DNA of 64,000 nucleotides from Alviniconcha marisindica. Lineage: Eukaryota > Mollusca > Gastropoda > Provannidae. Of this stretch, positions 11,731-25,262 are shown in pieces. The position numbers and the translations under genes are program-made. The stretch is from assembly GCA_018857735.1 (NCBI GenBank), contig JABMCL010002720.1, positions 587,501 through 651,500 on the forward strand. The letters run 5' to 3'. Below the pieces are notes generated by a model that searched no databases, was not told the DNA's origin, and worked only from the letters and a program-made list of their open reading frames with translations. Numbering within the stretch: position 1 is the stretch's first letter; every line of letters starts with the position of its first letter.

Positions 11731-12752
11731 AAAACAAGAACGGACCAGACAAAAATCAAAGTTGAATCAGAGAGAGAGAGAGAGAGAACTCTGTACCGAT
11801 CGCTGCACGAATGTGTTTGGTTTGGGTTTGTTATTCCCTGTCAAAGCGACCAGACTGGGCAGCGAAATGTTGGACAGCTTGAAATATTGGTGAGTTTGCA
11901 TTATTTGATATGTATGGGTCCCCTTGCTCCCAGGAGGATGGAGATGTTAGGTCATTGTGCAGGGAGGAACCCACCAGTTGGAGAGGGAGGAGACGGCCCG
12001 ACGCCTGCCGCAGTGTCAGAAAGATGTATGGGCCTATAGTTGATCCTGCAGAAGATCACAGATTTCATCTCGAGAGCCGCTCTCCAAGTGTAACCCCACA
12101 GCGAACGAAAAGGAAATATTCAAATCGCTTAGCACGGTACGTGTGTACTGACACTCGCATTTTAAAGGTTCGCGTGTGCTTGTACTTCACAATCCCACTC
12201 CCAGTTTCGAGTCTATTTGGCTCAGTTCTGCCCAAAACAAACGGGTACATGCACGGGAACCTACACCCGAAGACAGATACAAAACGTTGACACTAGGCGA
12301 GAGAAATTGAGGTTGGTTCTGTCTGCCAACGGAATTAGTAGTTATCAGAACTTAATGATGTTCTCCACAGTTGGTGGTGGTAATTTAGAAGAAAAAGGAG
12401 AGAGAGGGGAGAAGAAAGAAAGAAAAAAAGGTGCGAGAAGAAAGCGGAAACCCTGCTGGTGCTGTGCGTAACCAGATTCCCCAGCGCTAGTAGGTGTAAA
12501 TGAGAAAAGTTGCGGGAGGAAAAAGAAAAGCCATATCTTGCAGTTGTTGCCGCTCTCTGCTTCCGTTGCACAGGGGTCTTCGATCTGTGAGCGAGACTCT
12601 CCACGGTGCTGTGATCGTCCCAGGGTCAGGGTGCCTTTGTCGCTGACACCGTCTAGATCTCTTTCTCCTCCACTTCCCCTCCCAGACTCCTTGTCCCTGT
12701 TGTCCGGATCAGTTAGGCTTCATTGTTGCCGACCTGCTGGCTTTACCCCCCA

Positions 12753-12756
<4 letters not shown>

Positions 12757-12811
<55 letters not shown>
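12757..12811. repeat. (CT)n microsatellite
   Basis: A pure CT run of about 55 bases. Confidence 0.98.
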
Positions 12812-12816
<5 letters not shown>

Positions 12817-13401
12817 TTCGACAGTAATTGATCTACTGTGTCGCTGGGGAGAGGGGAGCAGTGGCAGTCCAGACCACCGCACGCCATTCCAACGTTTCTT
12901 TTTAATCGGTGAATCCTTTTAAGGTTTGTCTGTAGAGGACTCGTTTGGAAGATGTCCCAGCCAGTAATTTGGAGGTTAGGATAATGATAGGAGTGGAAGA
13001 ACAGGGGGGAAAAGGGGAGAGAGGCATAGCAGGCGGGAAAATTTGCAGATGATCCTCCTAAAAAAAAAAAGGTGAAATAATTGGTACGTGTGGCTGGCCT
13101 AGCGAGGCAGTTGAAGGACCAGCAAGGAAGAGACGGAAAAGGCCTAGAAAGATGCCGTCCCGGGACGTGATGGAGGAATTGTCATTTATTTAAGCTTACA
13201 TGCTGTTATTGAGCCGGACATGAACACCATTGACCACACAGGCGGTTGTAGGCTAATGCACGCGGGAGTCGCGCTGCGCCAAGCGGTAGAGTCAGCCACA
13301 GTCCCCAATGCCCGTCTACTCCCGACATATCCGCCCCACACCGGGGTACTGCGGACGCAGAAATTGCGGTCCCCTCTGTAGACAATCCAGAGCTATCAGT
13401 G

Positions 13402-13500
13402 GTTTACTACCGTTACTGTGCCTTATTCCACACTGGCTGGTTTATTGATGGGTTCTGTCTGTCGTGCTAACGTGAAGGCAGTTTGTTTTGTTTGATCAAA
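13402..13500 (+). repeat. Dispersed repeat, copy 1
   Basis: About 95 bases including CACACTGGCTGGTTTATTGA and GTCTGTCGTGCTAACGTGAA, repeated with few changes at 14230-14332. Confidence 0.88.
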
Positions 13501-13502
13501 TT

Positions 13503-13571
<69 letters not shown>
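13503..13571. repeat. (CT)n(CA)n microsatellite
   Basis: A CT run of about 57 bases followed by a short CA run, directly abutting the dispersed repeat at 13402-13500. Confidence 0.97.
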
Positions 13572-13875
13572 ACGTAGGAAGGGCAGGTTGGACCGCCGGT
13601 ATTTGGCAGACTGCAAATCCGTCCTCGTTGCCCACCCCGTCACGCCGTCCACCCCTCACCTCACCCTCCACCCCTCACCCACAAAGTGGACGTCTTGCGG
13701 AGTAGCAGTGTCCTCTTCACCGCCCAGAAAGTGCTGGGAGGAAAAAAACTGCTTTTTGCGTCAAGCGCCCTCCGGAGAACTGTCAAATTTAGCCGTCGCT
13801 TCCTTGGAATGGAAGAAATGTACCGCAGGCGGAATGCCAGTGCTGTCGGTAATGATGCCAACAATAGACGGGTGC

Positions 13876-13940
13876 TGTGTGTGTGTGCGTGCGTGCGTGC
13901 GTGCGTGCGTGTGTGTGTCGCGTGCGTGCGTGCGTGCGTG
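13876..13940. repeat. (GTGC)n/(GT)n microsatellite
   Basis: Alternating GTGC and GT units on the plus strand. Confidence 0.95.
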
Positions 13941-14229
13941 TTGGGACGGAAGGAGAGGAAGTCATGCAGTCACAGAGAATGGGAAAGAATATATTTTGCG
14001 TTCTCTCCCCCCCCCCGTCTCTCTCTCTCTTTATTTTTTAATTTTTTAAATTAATTAAATAATTTTCATGTGGCTCTTCTTGCTTCTACAGTTGTCACGC
14101 GTGTGTCTGCCTCACGCTAGATTAATTACGTAATTGGAAGCAGAATCTGCCATTGCTGCTCAGACCTGTATTTGTGTGTGTGTGTTGTTGGTGTTGGTGT
14201 GTGTGTGTGTGTGTTTGAGGTTGTTGTTG

Positions 14230-14332
14230 TTTACTACCGACTGTGCCTTCTTACACACTGGCTGGTTTGTTGATGGGTTCTGTCTGTCGTGCTAACGTGA
14301 AGGCGGTTTGCCTGTGTTTTGTTTGATCAAAG
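14230..14332 (+). repeat. Dispersed repeat, copy 2
   Basis: The direct-orientation partner of 13402-13500, with a small insertion (CCTGTG) near its 3' end. The two copies are about 830 bases apart. Confidence 0.88.
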
Positions 14333-15109
14333 AACGTTAAATCTGATAATCATCATCATTCCCCAATTTAAAGTAGGGCAAACAAACCGTGATATTTTGT
14401 AGGATAGCTTTAGACTGGCCACCAAGCCGAGAGAGACATCTAAGAGTCTCACCAAATTTTGGTGGTAACCATATTCTCTTTTCAAGAACTAGTTTTAGTT
14501 CTGCTGGGTTTGGTTGCCGGGTGTTTTTTGTTTTTGTCCACCCTCCAGCGTAACACCTTGCCTGTCTGTATACTGTTGTGTACAAATAGGTCGCGAAAGC
14601 TTAGAGAAGCGAAAGAAATGTCGACGCCGCCTAAACGGCGTATAATTCAGTCTTTCTTTTGTTGTTTCCCTCAGTCGATGAATAAATTTGTCTGTCCTCC
14701 CGTTGAATCTCTCCAGAGGCCAGTATTTATCGGGTGGATCTGAAAGCCAGAGAGAGAGAGAGAGTGTGTGCCGCCTGTGGGGTGAGACAAATTATGTGTC
14801 GGTTCGTGTCTAGACAATGTTATAGCGCACGCGGGCACACACGCACGCACACACACAAACACACACGGCTGTCGTTTGGGGTGTTGTTTAATATTTTTTC
14901 TCTCTGAAAGGCACGATGGTATTAAAGAGTCAGCTGTACTATAACAAATAAAGCGTCTTGAACAGTTTCTGGTATTTATGGTAGTGCAGAAAGTGATAAC
15001 ACCACAACGGCTGTTCGGGCCGAAAAGACAGTTTTGTCATGGTCACCAAAGCGACGTTGCGTGAAGACACTGGGTGTGACATTTTGGTAGCGCCCCCACC
15101 CCCCAAAAC

Positions 15110-15145
15110 ACACGCACGCACGCACCCACGCGCGCACGCGCACAC

Positions 15146-15213
<68 letters not shown>
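15110..15213. repeat. (CACG)n(CT)n compound microsatellite
   Basis: An irregular ACGC/CACA tract followed by a CT run of about 65 bases. Confidence 0.96.
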
Positions 15214-15215
<2 letters not shown>

Positions 15216-17364
15216 TGGTATGTGTGTAAAAGGCACTTTGCAAACAGGAGTTGGCCTGTCCGTTCAGAAACATGCAGGAATTTCGTCACAATGTCACCAG
15301 CTGGTGTTCTGTCAGCTGTTGGCCACGGAAGTAGTAGCGACAGAGATCTTGTACACAACTAAGGATGCCGATGGGGACAGAACGGAAAGAAAACAACAGT
15401 AGGGTTTGATTGTCGCTGCTACCTACACCAGCTCTTGCAACCTGTACCATCCTATTAATACCTCCACCCCCACCCCAGCGTCTCCCCCCCTCTCTCTCAA
15501 TTGGACAGCTAGTCATCACGCGCGCGTACGCGCACAAACACACACACACGCACACGCATGTACGCACGCACAGAGAGAGAGAGGTGAGCATTTTTCACGT
15601 CATGGTCCTCTCGCATTCATGCTGTCTTGTGACATACATAGACTCTCTCGGCGTAACACCACCGATGAGGAGCAAGAGTATGTGCTTACCTCTTCTCCCC
15701 ACCACCACAGCGGCATCCCTTTGCTGGTGTGCATCGCCATGTCGTCGTTGTTGTCGCCTCGTCTTCAGCACCGACACAACAACACATTGATCGTGCAAGA
15801 GAACTGTATTGCTTCAACGCACTTCGAACAGAAGGACGACGTGCACTTTAGCTGACGCCTAATTCTCTCCACCGACCGTCCGCAATGATGATTGGTCGGA
15901 AACAGCTGATGAGTCACAGTGGATTTGCTCGCACTCGGTATTTTAAAGGCTGAGAACCCGTTGTCACTCTGGGCGATGCTTGACAAAGTCGATGTGTCCA
16001 CCTCGATTAAGTTCTCACACTACCATACTTTCACAAATTCGAACTACAAGCGGCCCAGAACGTGGTTCGCCGTTACAGCCTTTCTTGAGTCTGCACCGCC
16101 AACTTTGCCTCTGCGTTTATTCAGGCCAAAAGTATTTTCGAGAAGGCATTTAGTGTTGGAAGGACGTCATAATGCACAAAATGGACTGTTAATTAATTGT
16201 CAACTGTCGTCGGTTGCATGAGCGTTGGAAAATTGCGAGTCCTTTTCCGCACGAACTCGCGCGGTCTGAACGGGCTGTTTTTGTTTTGCTGTGCGCCGGT
16301 AAAATGAACTAGGTTTGGTAGGTTTTGAAGGGGGATGAATGAAACCTAGTAGCCACCAACAGGCCCGCGCGGCTCGCCCTGGAAAAAGTGTCCGTTTCTT
16401 GCGTTCATTAATTTCATGTCAAGGATGCCGATCAAGAAGTGGCGGAACATTCTCCCTCGGCCAGGCCGTCAGAATGAACTGGAAAGTGAAGAAAACGCCT
16501 TTCGCTAGACATTCTAGTGATGCCTCTGACCCGGCTCAGGCTCACACTTTGCTGAATGGAATAGGGGAGGGAGGGAAGCTAAATTCGGTCAGTTGAGTTA
16601 CTAGTATCGTTCGCTCAACAAACTGTACCTTTAACCTTTGCAGAAGTACGGACGTAGGCAATGGAACGTTTCTCTGAAAGTGAGCCCGTCGATTAGGCGT
16701 GTTTGAAGAGGCCGAATGAACGGTTTTTGCCTTGTACTTTGTAGTGACCCAGCAATGAGGTCATGCGTGAGTTTCCGTGCTAATCCAGAGGTGATAGGAC
16801 TGAAGACTCGGGCACGGGTCTGCACGCCCCAGGTCTGCAATCATTCAACACCAGCCAGGTGGAGGAGCCGCGACGATAAATCAACGACGCAACGATTATG
16901 GACAGGTTGCACGCAGCTGTTATTATGACGATGGACGTAGCCAGACCCAGCGGTGTGGGGCAACTGCGGATACTGTGCAGCAGCAACAGCTTGGGCCATG
17001 TGGCGGGGACCAACCCCCTCCCCCGCCCCAACCCCGGTCCACCACCCCCAACCTCTACCCCCCGTCACTGCAGCAGCACGTAACTTTTTTTCTTTTTTTT
17101 TGGTGTTCCCCCCCCCCCCTTTTTTTCTATTTCATAAGCTAGCTCATTCCCAGCCCCCAATGTAACCTTTGAGAGAAATACGGAGAGGGTGTTGCTGTTC
17201 CGCTTGCCTGTAACACTACCCGCTCTCAGGCACCCTAGATCTATACAATGCCGGGAACACTTCAGTCACATGACGCCTCATACTTCAGGTGACGACGCTC
17301 CGCACTTTCGATGATGCTGCGTACTTCAACCCCCACCCCTCTCCCCACCTCTGCCTGTCTGTCT

Positions 17365-17368
<4 letters not shown>

Positions 17369-17397
<29 letters not shown>
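17369..17397. repeat. (CT)n microsatellite
   Basis: A short pure CT run of about 29 bases. Confidence 0.95.
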
Positions 17398-17401
<4 letters not shown>

Positions 17402-18045
17402 GACACAACATTCCCGTTCACTGCCCTGCCCTGCCAACGATGCTCCAGGAATGAGGTCCGGGGGTCTGGAATCTCTTTGAAGGGCTGATCAGTTTCGAGC
17501 ATGCAGCCACTTGTGCTACGCACCATGACAAAACGGCAGTTGTCAAGGGCACCCTCTCGTCTGTAAGGCCGCCTGCACTTCCACTGAGTCGATGCACCCA
17601 GTGACCTCGCTACACTAAGTGGTACACAAGGACCGGCTTGTCGAGGGTTTAGTCCGGGAGCTCTTGAATCGCTATCGGGGTCGATCATCACAGCCTGCAG
17701 ACAATAGGCCTCCCACTCTTCATTACGCCACCTCGTCAACACCAGCCCCCTTCCCCATTTTTACCTCCTCTGTGATATGTCTGTCACCTCTGCCCTTTAC
17801 TACCTCGTCATCTCAGCCCTCGCTCATCCTCGGTCGCAAGGCCTCGGTCAGGTTTAAAGGGGCCCAACGGAATAGTAGCCAAGTTTCCGCATCGAACAAA
17901 ATTAATCGGCTGTAGATACCGAAAATTTCCTTAATTTTTATGCAGCGAACTTACTCCATGCTACTGATTACAACGATTCCCGTTCTGTCGGTCTCACCCA
18001 ACGGAATGACTTTGGTATCGGGCATGGGAAAACGTTTAATTGTGT

Positions 18046-18118
18046 ATGGACTTAGGGCGGTGTTCATGCTTCTCGAGAAAACCTTAGGGCGGTGTTCATG
18101 CATCTCGAGATAACCTTT
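18046..18118. repeat. Tandem duplication, 34-35 bp x 2
   Basis: CTTAGGGCGGTGTTCATGC followed by T/ATCTCGAGA occurs twice back to back. Confidence 0.85.
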
Positions 18119-20149
18119 GCGGATGACAGACAGTTCAAATCCAGCTTCATTAGCATCTTTTCCTCAACTTAAAGAAACGCCCGCAAAAAGGTGTTCTTGG
18201 AAAGCCAAGAAAACTATACATCCTCCCCTCCCCTGTATATTGTGTGGCCTAAATCAATGCTGAAAACGTTCGCCCGTCAAGCGAAATCAAGCGGGACAGT
18301 CTACAAATTCAAATGTGTAAGCGAGATTATAATTTTTATCAAACAGTTTTATTTTTCTGCGGTTTTTCTATGGCACGGAGTCGCTCTGCACCAGCCTCCC
18401 CGCCCTCTCTGTAGTCTCTGCCACAGTTGCTTACATCATGGCCAGTCTCGGCGCCACTGAGTTCTGTGCACTGTGTGAAAACGGACAGTCTACAGTGTCA
18501 GTTGAGTGAGGCGACGGAGGGTATAGCGGAAGTGGTGCTTGAGGTGTGTGACACGGAGCTGCCGTTGAGCCACTTCAACCAAGACGGCGGTCGGAGCCGG
18601 GACCGAACATGAGCCAGGACTGCGGTGTGAACGATACTCAGTCCCGAGACGCGGGGGCCCGGCTCGATCATGTTGAAGGGACGTGACAAAGGTTGGCTTC
18701 GAGGTCGCAACACTTGTGAGCGTTTGCTGTAAGCCTAGCTTGTTTAATTCTCATGTACTGGTTATGTTGGCCCATATTTACATGAACGTGAATAAACTTG
18801 GCTTAAACCAACTCCCTGCACTGATAGGGGGTGGGGGGTTGCGGTGCGACTGCAGGAGGAGAGGAACCTGTGTCCGGCGGTGCGCGGAAAGGATCGGTTG
18901 CGGGACCATGACGGGAGGATCACACTGCCAAAAACGTGTTTTAGCGTACTCCCCTTCCCCCCTTCAAGACTGCGCTTTCGATGTTGTACAGTTCGGAGAA
19001 TAATTTCAATTAACGATGTGTCCGAATGGTCAGCCGCGCTTCTAAAATTTCTGTATTCTGTATTCTTTCTGGCTGCCAGGCAGCCTGTCGCTTCTGCGAG
19101 ACTCGTCAAGATTTTCACGGACTGCGATCAGAGATCGTTTTAACCTCTTTGCTGCGATTTTGAGGGGTGCCCGGGAATTCCGTCCTGAGGCGACCCCATG
19201 CGGTTGACGGGAACTAACCAGCCAGCTAACCCGGGAGTGGCGTGTTTCAGCTTGAACCCATGGCTGCACGCGCGGAAAGCGTCACTCCAGGTTAAAGTCC
19301 TGAACTCACGTGAAACGTGGAATGCTGCTGGTACGTGTCACAGAACACAAACACGGAAGAGGGGTAGTCCGAAGTGGATTCGTAAGCACACTTGAACACC
19401 GCGCGGTCAGTCACTTCAGCACCAGCAGTCCGGGTCAGACCAACGAAACAGCCACAGGAAAAACTCTGGGTAAACCAAGGCCGCCACGAGCTACCCGGAG
19501 AACCCCAACACTGATCTTGTGCGCTGTCAGACAGGCGACGTCAGTGAAACCGAAGGCGGAAGTCTTTTTCTCCAAGCTGTTTGCGAGTTGCACCGCACGG
19601 AATGGCGTTGGATGCTGCACACGTGGCTCCCATCATCAGTCACAGCCCAGCGGGGCGCCCCCCAAACATGCCGTGAACACTCGACCAGACAGGTAAGCGC
19701 CGAGCTCTGGCACCATCGGGAAAGGTGTGGGCTGCTCACCTGGAATGGTGGAGGGGGGGAGGGGGCAGAGACCACTACAAACCCTTCGAAGGGGGCGGTG
19801 CAAGTCTCTCACTCTTGTCAAACTTTCCGTGTAGAGCCCCACTGTACTGCGTTGCTCCTCGTTCTTCACTGAGGCTGTCGTTGTGGTGATTGAGGGGTGG
19901 GCGCCCTTGACGCGTCTGGTTAGTTTTCTTGCTTCCCCTCTGCAACGGATTTGTCTGCAGTGGCTCGCTAATAAAACTGCCGCTACTGTCTTCCGCACAA
20001 CGAGTTCTCATTCCTTTTGCTTCCAGAAAAATGAGTAATTTGGCTCGAGCATCTAAGTCAACAAGCCTCCTCCTTGGTGTGTATGCACGCAGTGTACTAA
20101 GTTATTGCACATGCAACCACAAAGAAGAGAGTGACCCCAGCTAAAAGAC

Positions 20150-20330
20150 GGATAGATTAGCAAATAAAACAGATGGGTAAAAATGTGTGATTGAGGGAAA
20201 TAAGGAAATAAAACAGATGGGTAAAAATGGTGATTAAGGGAAATGTGCAAATAAAACGCAAAAATGTGTCATTACGGGAAATAAGCAAATAAAACAGATG
20301 AGTAAAAAATATGTGATTAAGGGAACTGTA
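20150..20330. repeat. A-rich minisatellite, unit about 45-50 bp
   Basis: Three to four imperfect copies of a unit built from AAATAAAACAGATGGGTAAA followed by ATGTGTGATTAAGGG. Confidence 0.85.
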
Positions 20331-21109
20331 GGGGGGAAATGCGTGATTTCAGCTAATGGCTACGTTTTTCTTCTTCTTCTTCTTCTTCTTCTTTTAATAC
20401 TTTTTTTCCCCATGTGTGTGTGTACAGACTGAATATCATTTCTCGGTTGTGTTGAAGAATTGCACTTGCCTAATCATTCAAGGTGCTGCCCGTTGAGAAT
20501 GCTTGGAACTTGAGCACGAGCAAGGTATTTTCTCCTCTTCTCCTCCGCAGTAGTGCGAAGGCTGGAGTCGAGGTGAAACCGGTACTGGATGTGTCAAGGA
20601 CACAGAAGCTCCTAGACTGTCTTTGGTGGCGGGTTCACAGACTCCTTCTCCCCAGTCTCTGTGCGCTCTCCTGGCCTTGAGGCTTTACGAGGGCGTTTTG
20701 CTCAGCCCTTTGCTGTCCTCTTCAGTTTCGCCATCCGGGGGGCATTGTGGGGTTGTGTTTTGACAGGCAGCAGTCTTAATATTTCACTGAACGCACGCCA
20801 ATGGCTGCCTCTGTTGGCCTTCTTGCGGACGATCCAGGAACTGGCTGGCACTTGACTTTGCGCACGTCGTCTTCGGTGACCTGGCCAGACACACCTTTTT
20901 TTCTTTTCTTTTTCTTTACTTTCTTTTTTTGCGGTAGTATCTCTGACCTGGTTGAGAACTCGCTCGTCATGCTGGTGAACGTCGCCATGCCCCTCACTGG
21001 GATTTTTTGTTTGTTTGCTTCTCTTCTTTTTTTTCTTCTTTTTTTCTTTCTGTCGCTATCCTGGCAGTTTTCCCGTTTTGTTGCTGCTTCCATCCCACCC
21101 CACCTCACC

Positions 21110-21112
<3 letters not shown>

Positions 21113-21183
<71 letters not shown>

Positions 21184-21214
21184 CGCTCGCTCGCTCGCTC
21201 GCTCGCTCGCTCGC
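21113..21214. repeat. (CT)n(GCTC)n microsatellite
   Basis: About 68 bases of CT followed by eight or so GCTC units. Confidence 0.97.
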
Positions 21215-22953
21215 ACAACAAAGACTAAAACATACAAACCATTTTTTCTTTGTCTTGCTGGACTGCTGTTCTTTTCCCCCCCCCCCCCCCCCCCCCCTAC
21301 CCATCGTTCTGTGGAGACCCTGTTGCGGTGGGCAGGACGTTAAACTGACCCCCTGCTTGGACCCCCACCTACACCATCTTCAGTGCTACACTGCACAGGG
21401 GGTCTAATGTATCTATACGGAGTGGCGGTGAATCAATTGTGTGCGCTTCAGAAGTTTATTTCCTTACCGTATGCAAGCGGCAGTCAACCGTTCCAGGCGT
21501 TTTCGCCGTCTTCCCGCCAACAACAAATGACGTCGATCACATCCTAATGACGAACGAAAACCACGGCGTGCATCTGAAGTTGTGAATGCCGAAAACCAAT
21601 TACAAACTAATGCACTAAGGCTGTAGCCTGTGTCCGTTAACGTCCTCTCGGATCTGGAACAGGAAGAGTCGCACAGGCCTGACTGAATTAGTGCATTCCA
21701 CTTATAGCAGCTGCAGACTCAGAAAGGCTGTAACGTTCTGGCAAGGAGGGGGAGGGAGGAGAGTCTGTCTTTTTCTGGAAACTACCTCCGCACTGTTGGG
21801 AAGTGCGAAGTCGCCAGGCACACGTTGGGCATTTTGATTTCCGTTTAGCGCCGTTCCACGTGTTAAAGATCACAAGCCTGCCCCTGTGGGGACTCCCAGC
21901 TCAGGGACTCCTCGGCACTCTGCCTGTCGATGTGTTCGCTGATTGAATTCCGCTCCCGTGTGAAGCAAGGCGCCCCTCGGGAAACCCTCCGGCACAACTA
22001 GAAGGCGGCGTCTGGAAGGGGCTCCCTCGCTGGCAGGGGACCTTGGATGATGTCGGCAAGGAGGAGGGGCTGGGGGGGGGGGGGGGGGGGCAGAGAAGAC
22101 AATGGTGGGTGGGTGTTCTGAGAGGTGCAGACAACCTGCAGCGCATTTCACAGCTGCGCCGCTGCACGTCAGACGCTGACGTGGGGGCTAACATTTCCCA
22201 GCTCGACACTGGAAACCGTTTTGTGAATAGGCTTTCACCTGAGGGTCGGGGTGGGGGGCCGTGTAAACAAGGTGTGAGATTCCGTTAACCCCCTTTCCTC
22301 TGAGGGATTTGTTTTGTGGGTTTATGTCGGGGTATCCGTAGCCGGGCAGGCTGGATACACGGGAAGCAGTTCACACGGAAGAAGAGGATGGCATGGCGGG
22401 AGTGGTTGGCAACCCGACTGACAACCTAGGAGTATTTTGTCGGCTTACAGACACCCCCTTACCGCATGATGATTACTCACCAAGCGAGAAAGAAGCAAAA
22501 CAACAAAAAGCAAAACAAACAAACAGTTGGAGTCCATCCTCTCGACTTGCTCCGTGAAGAACTCTGACCAATCTGCATTCCATCGCTATGCTGGGAAGGA
22601 AACTGTAAACATTGCTTTTCACCTCTCCTCACTCTCAAATTGATCCCCACAGTGGCTTCCTCCCAAAACACGACCGGCCTGCCAAGTCAGGTGTGTATGC
22701 CCATCAAAACATGCTGCTGCTACGTGGATTCGTTTGAAGATTAATGAATAATTTTTTGGATGAGGAGGGGTAGTAGTATTACTCTGCTGCTAACAAAGTT
22801 GGCAATGCTACGTGCTCGTTGCTGTGTTCCATTCAAAGCCTTCATTTCTGAGGCACCTTTTGTTGACAGAGAAACGCAGGGAAAACCGTTATTGTCTGCG
22901 ACATTTTGTAGATTTCTGATGATGTACTGTGACTGCGAATGATTGAGAGACTG

Positions 22954-22984
<31 letters not shown>

Positions 22985-23484
22985 TCCGTGGCAGGGAGAG
23001 GGGAAGGGAGTTGTCTTCCTTGCTCGCACACTGTGCATATTCCGCGAACGTTGGCAGGTTTTCCGACCATTTCACTGCATCCAGGATCCATGGCAGTACA
23101 TCTGTTATGACGTTTTCCCATCATTCTTTGCCCCCACCCCCCACCCCTCCGCCCTGTCCTTCCTCTGCCACAGTTATTGCAAAGAGGTCAGATGCGTTCT
23201 GTACACGTCCATCTGCCATGGAACGTCAGGTTCCCTCAAGCGTTGTACTAATAACGACAAGCATGTCTACCCCAGGCAGAAACGGGCGTAGTTGCGTTAG
23301 GCGAGCTACCCACGGGTCTGAGGCCATGTAAACATCAACGGCTCGCGCTGATGGACACGATAGCGCTACCTGCACGAGGTGGGGAGAATGAACTGGCCCT
23401 ACGGTGGAGGCAAAATGGTTTACGGTGTTAATCCATTTGTATCTTCTGCGTGTTGAATGCGTCCGGTGTCGATGCAACCCCCCC

Positions 23485-23485
<1 letters not shown>

Positions 23486-23546
<61 letters not shown>
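23486..23546. repeat. (CT)n microsatellite
   Basis: A CT run with one early CCC interruption. Confidence 0.95.
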
Positions 23547-23550
<4 letters not shown>

Positions 23551-24701
23551 CCCCTCCCTCCCTCTCCATTAGAAGTAAAAACATTTAGGTTGGAATGAAC
23601 CCAAACTATATTCTTCCCCGCCTCGCACCCCGTCCCAATTGTCCAGCGTAGACATGAAGGCATACAAACGTTAAAGTGCACTCCACTGCCCAAAACCGAA
23701 AGATCTGCGCTTGATCCTTTACCTCACAAACGGAAGAATTTAATTCCAGACATTGTAAAAAACAGAGGTGGTGGGCAGTGTAGCTGTCGTCGTAGTTCCG
23801 GTTATCCACGAACCGTACCTGCGGGGTCAAGGCTGCCCGCCCTGGCCAGAACTGCGGTATGATCAGCACGTGGTAAACGCTTGGCATATCTGCAGGGTCG
23901 TGTTTCTTCACTGATCGGATTAGCGGGTGATGGTGCTGCTTGCCGCGCGCTGGCTTGCTCGCTGTGTACTGGTTAGCTACGGTATACTGGTCATGTATAC
24001 GATTTGCGGTAGCAGCGGGGCAAGTTTACCGTGTAGTTAGCTTGGGTGCAATAGTAATCTAGTTTCTAATTAGCAGTGACGTTTTTCCTGAAGTTATCTT
24101 GGTACATAGTACACGGCTTACGGTAGCTGTGAAACAGCATGACCTTGGCTAGTTCTTGGATGTTAGCGTCCCGTCAACCGCATAGGGAATCACCCCAGGA
24201 CGAAATAACTTTAATGGCAGTGGAACAAGTTTGCCATGCACTTTCCTTGGACATCACAGTGTAGAAAGAAACAACAACAGCGTTGGTTGCTAGTCATGTT
24301 GGCGTGTAAAATTGTATTACACGATGGTCTTCCTATGAAGTAACTCCCCTACAGATTTCTAAAACAAGGACAAGGATAATATTTTCTAATTTCATTTCAT
24401 TTTTTTATTAATTTTTTTCATTTAAAATAAAATAAAATATTTGATACCGTGCTCTTGAATATTTGAACAACCAAGATACAGAACAACGGTTATTCTGGGC
24501 ACATGTCGGCTATGCAAATCAGTTAGTTGCACTCGGTTCGTGCATAAGTCTAATAAATTCAGGGGTCATTGGGGCTAAATCTTGCTTCAGCACAAAACGC
24601 GTCCTGTACAATAAAATTAAGTATTACAGAATTTTCGGGTTGGGGGGGTGGGGGGCTCCATTGATCTCCACAACTTCCAGGCTGTTTTTGACACTTTCTA
24701 A

Positions 24702-24734
24702 CACGCACACACGCACACGCGCGCGCGAGCACAC

Positions 24735-24768
<34 letters not shown>
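24702..24768. repeat. (CA)n/(CG) microsatellite
   Basis: An irregular CACG start passing into a pure CA run. Confidence 0.95.
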
Positions 24769-25147
24769 CGCCCCGCCGGTGCCAGACGTGTCTGTTGTTA
24801 TCTCTGAATTGTGTTAACATACGCGAAGTTGGGTGATCATTGAACTCATCCCTTTGTGCAGTGTCTCGCGCTTCTTTTCGCCACAGCGTAACAAGTACAT
24901 TTTCGTCCACAGTCGATCTGCACCGTAGGTCTGATCACTTTGGGTGTTCGACTGGGCGACGAGTTTGTTAATCTGCCGTTATGCTAACTTTACCGTCTGT
25001 GAAGTTTTTTTTAAATTCCTTCTGGGTCAGTTATGCTCACAAGGCGTTAGACGCCAGCTACAAACTTCATCTTTACCTCTTCTTCTTCTTCTTCTCCTCC
25101 TCCCCTTCTTCTTTCTTTCTTCTGCTTCTTCTTTTCGCCTTGAAATC

Positions 25148-25262
25148 TCTTACACTGTAAACATGGCATAAACCATTGGATGCGTCACAGGGTAAACATG
25201 GTATAAACCATTGTATACGTCACAGGGTAAACATGGTATAAACCACTGGATACGTCACAGGA
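25148..25262. repeat. Minisatellite, 34 bp x 3
   Basis: Three nearly identical units with GTAAACATGGTATAAACCA and a TACGTCACAG end. The TACGTCA core resembles a CRE, but no function is implied. Confidence 0.88.

Noticed and set aside
20801..21343. 180-codon frame with poly-Leu-Ser and Ala-Arg-Ser
   Set aside because: It is driven by T-rich, CT and GCTC tracts; no domain.
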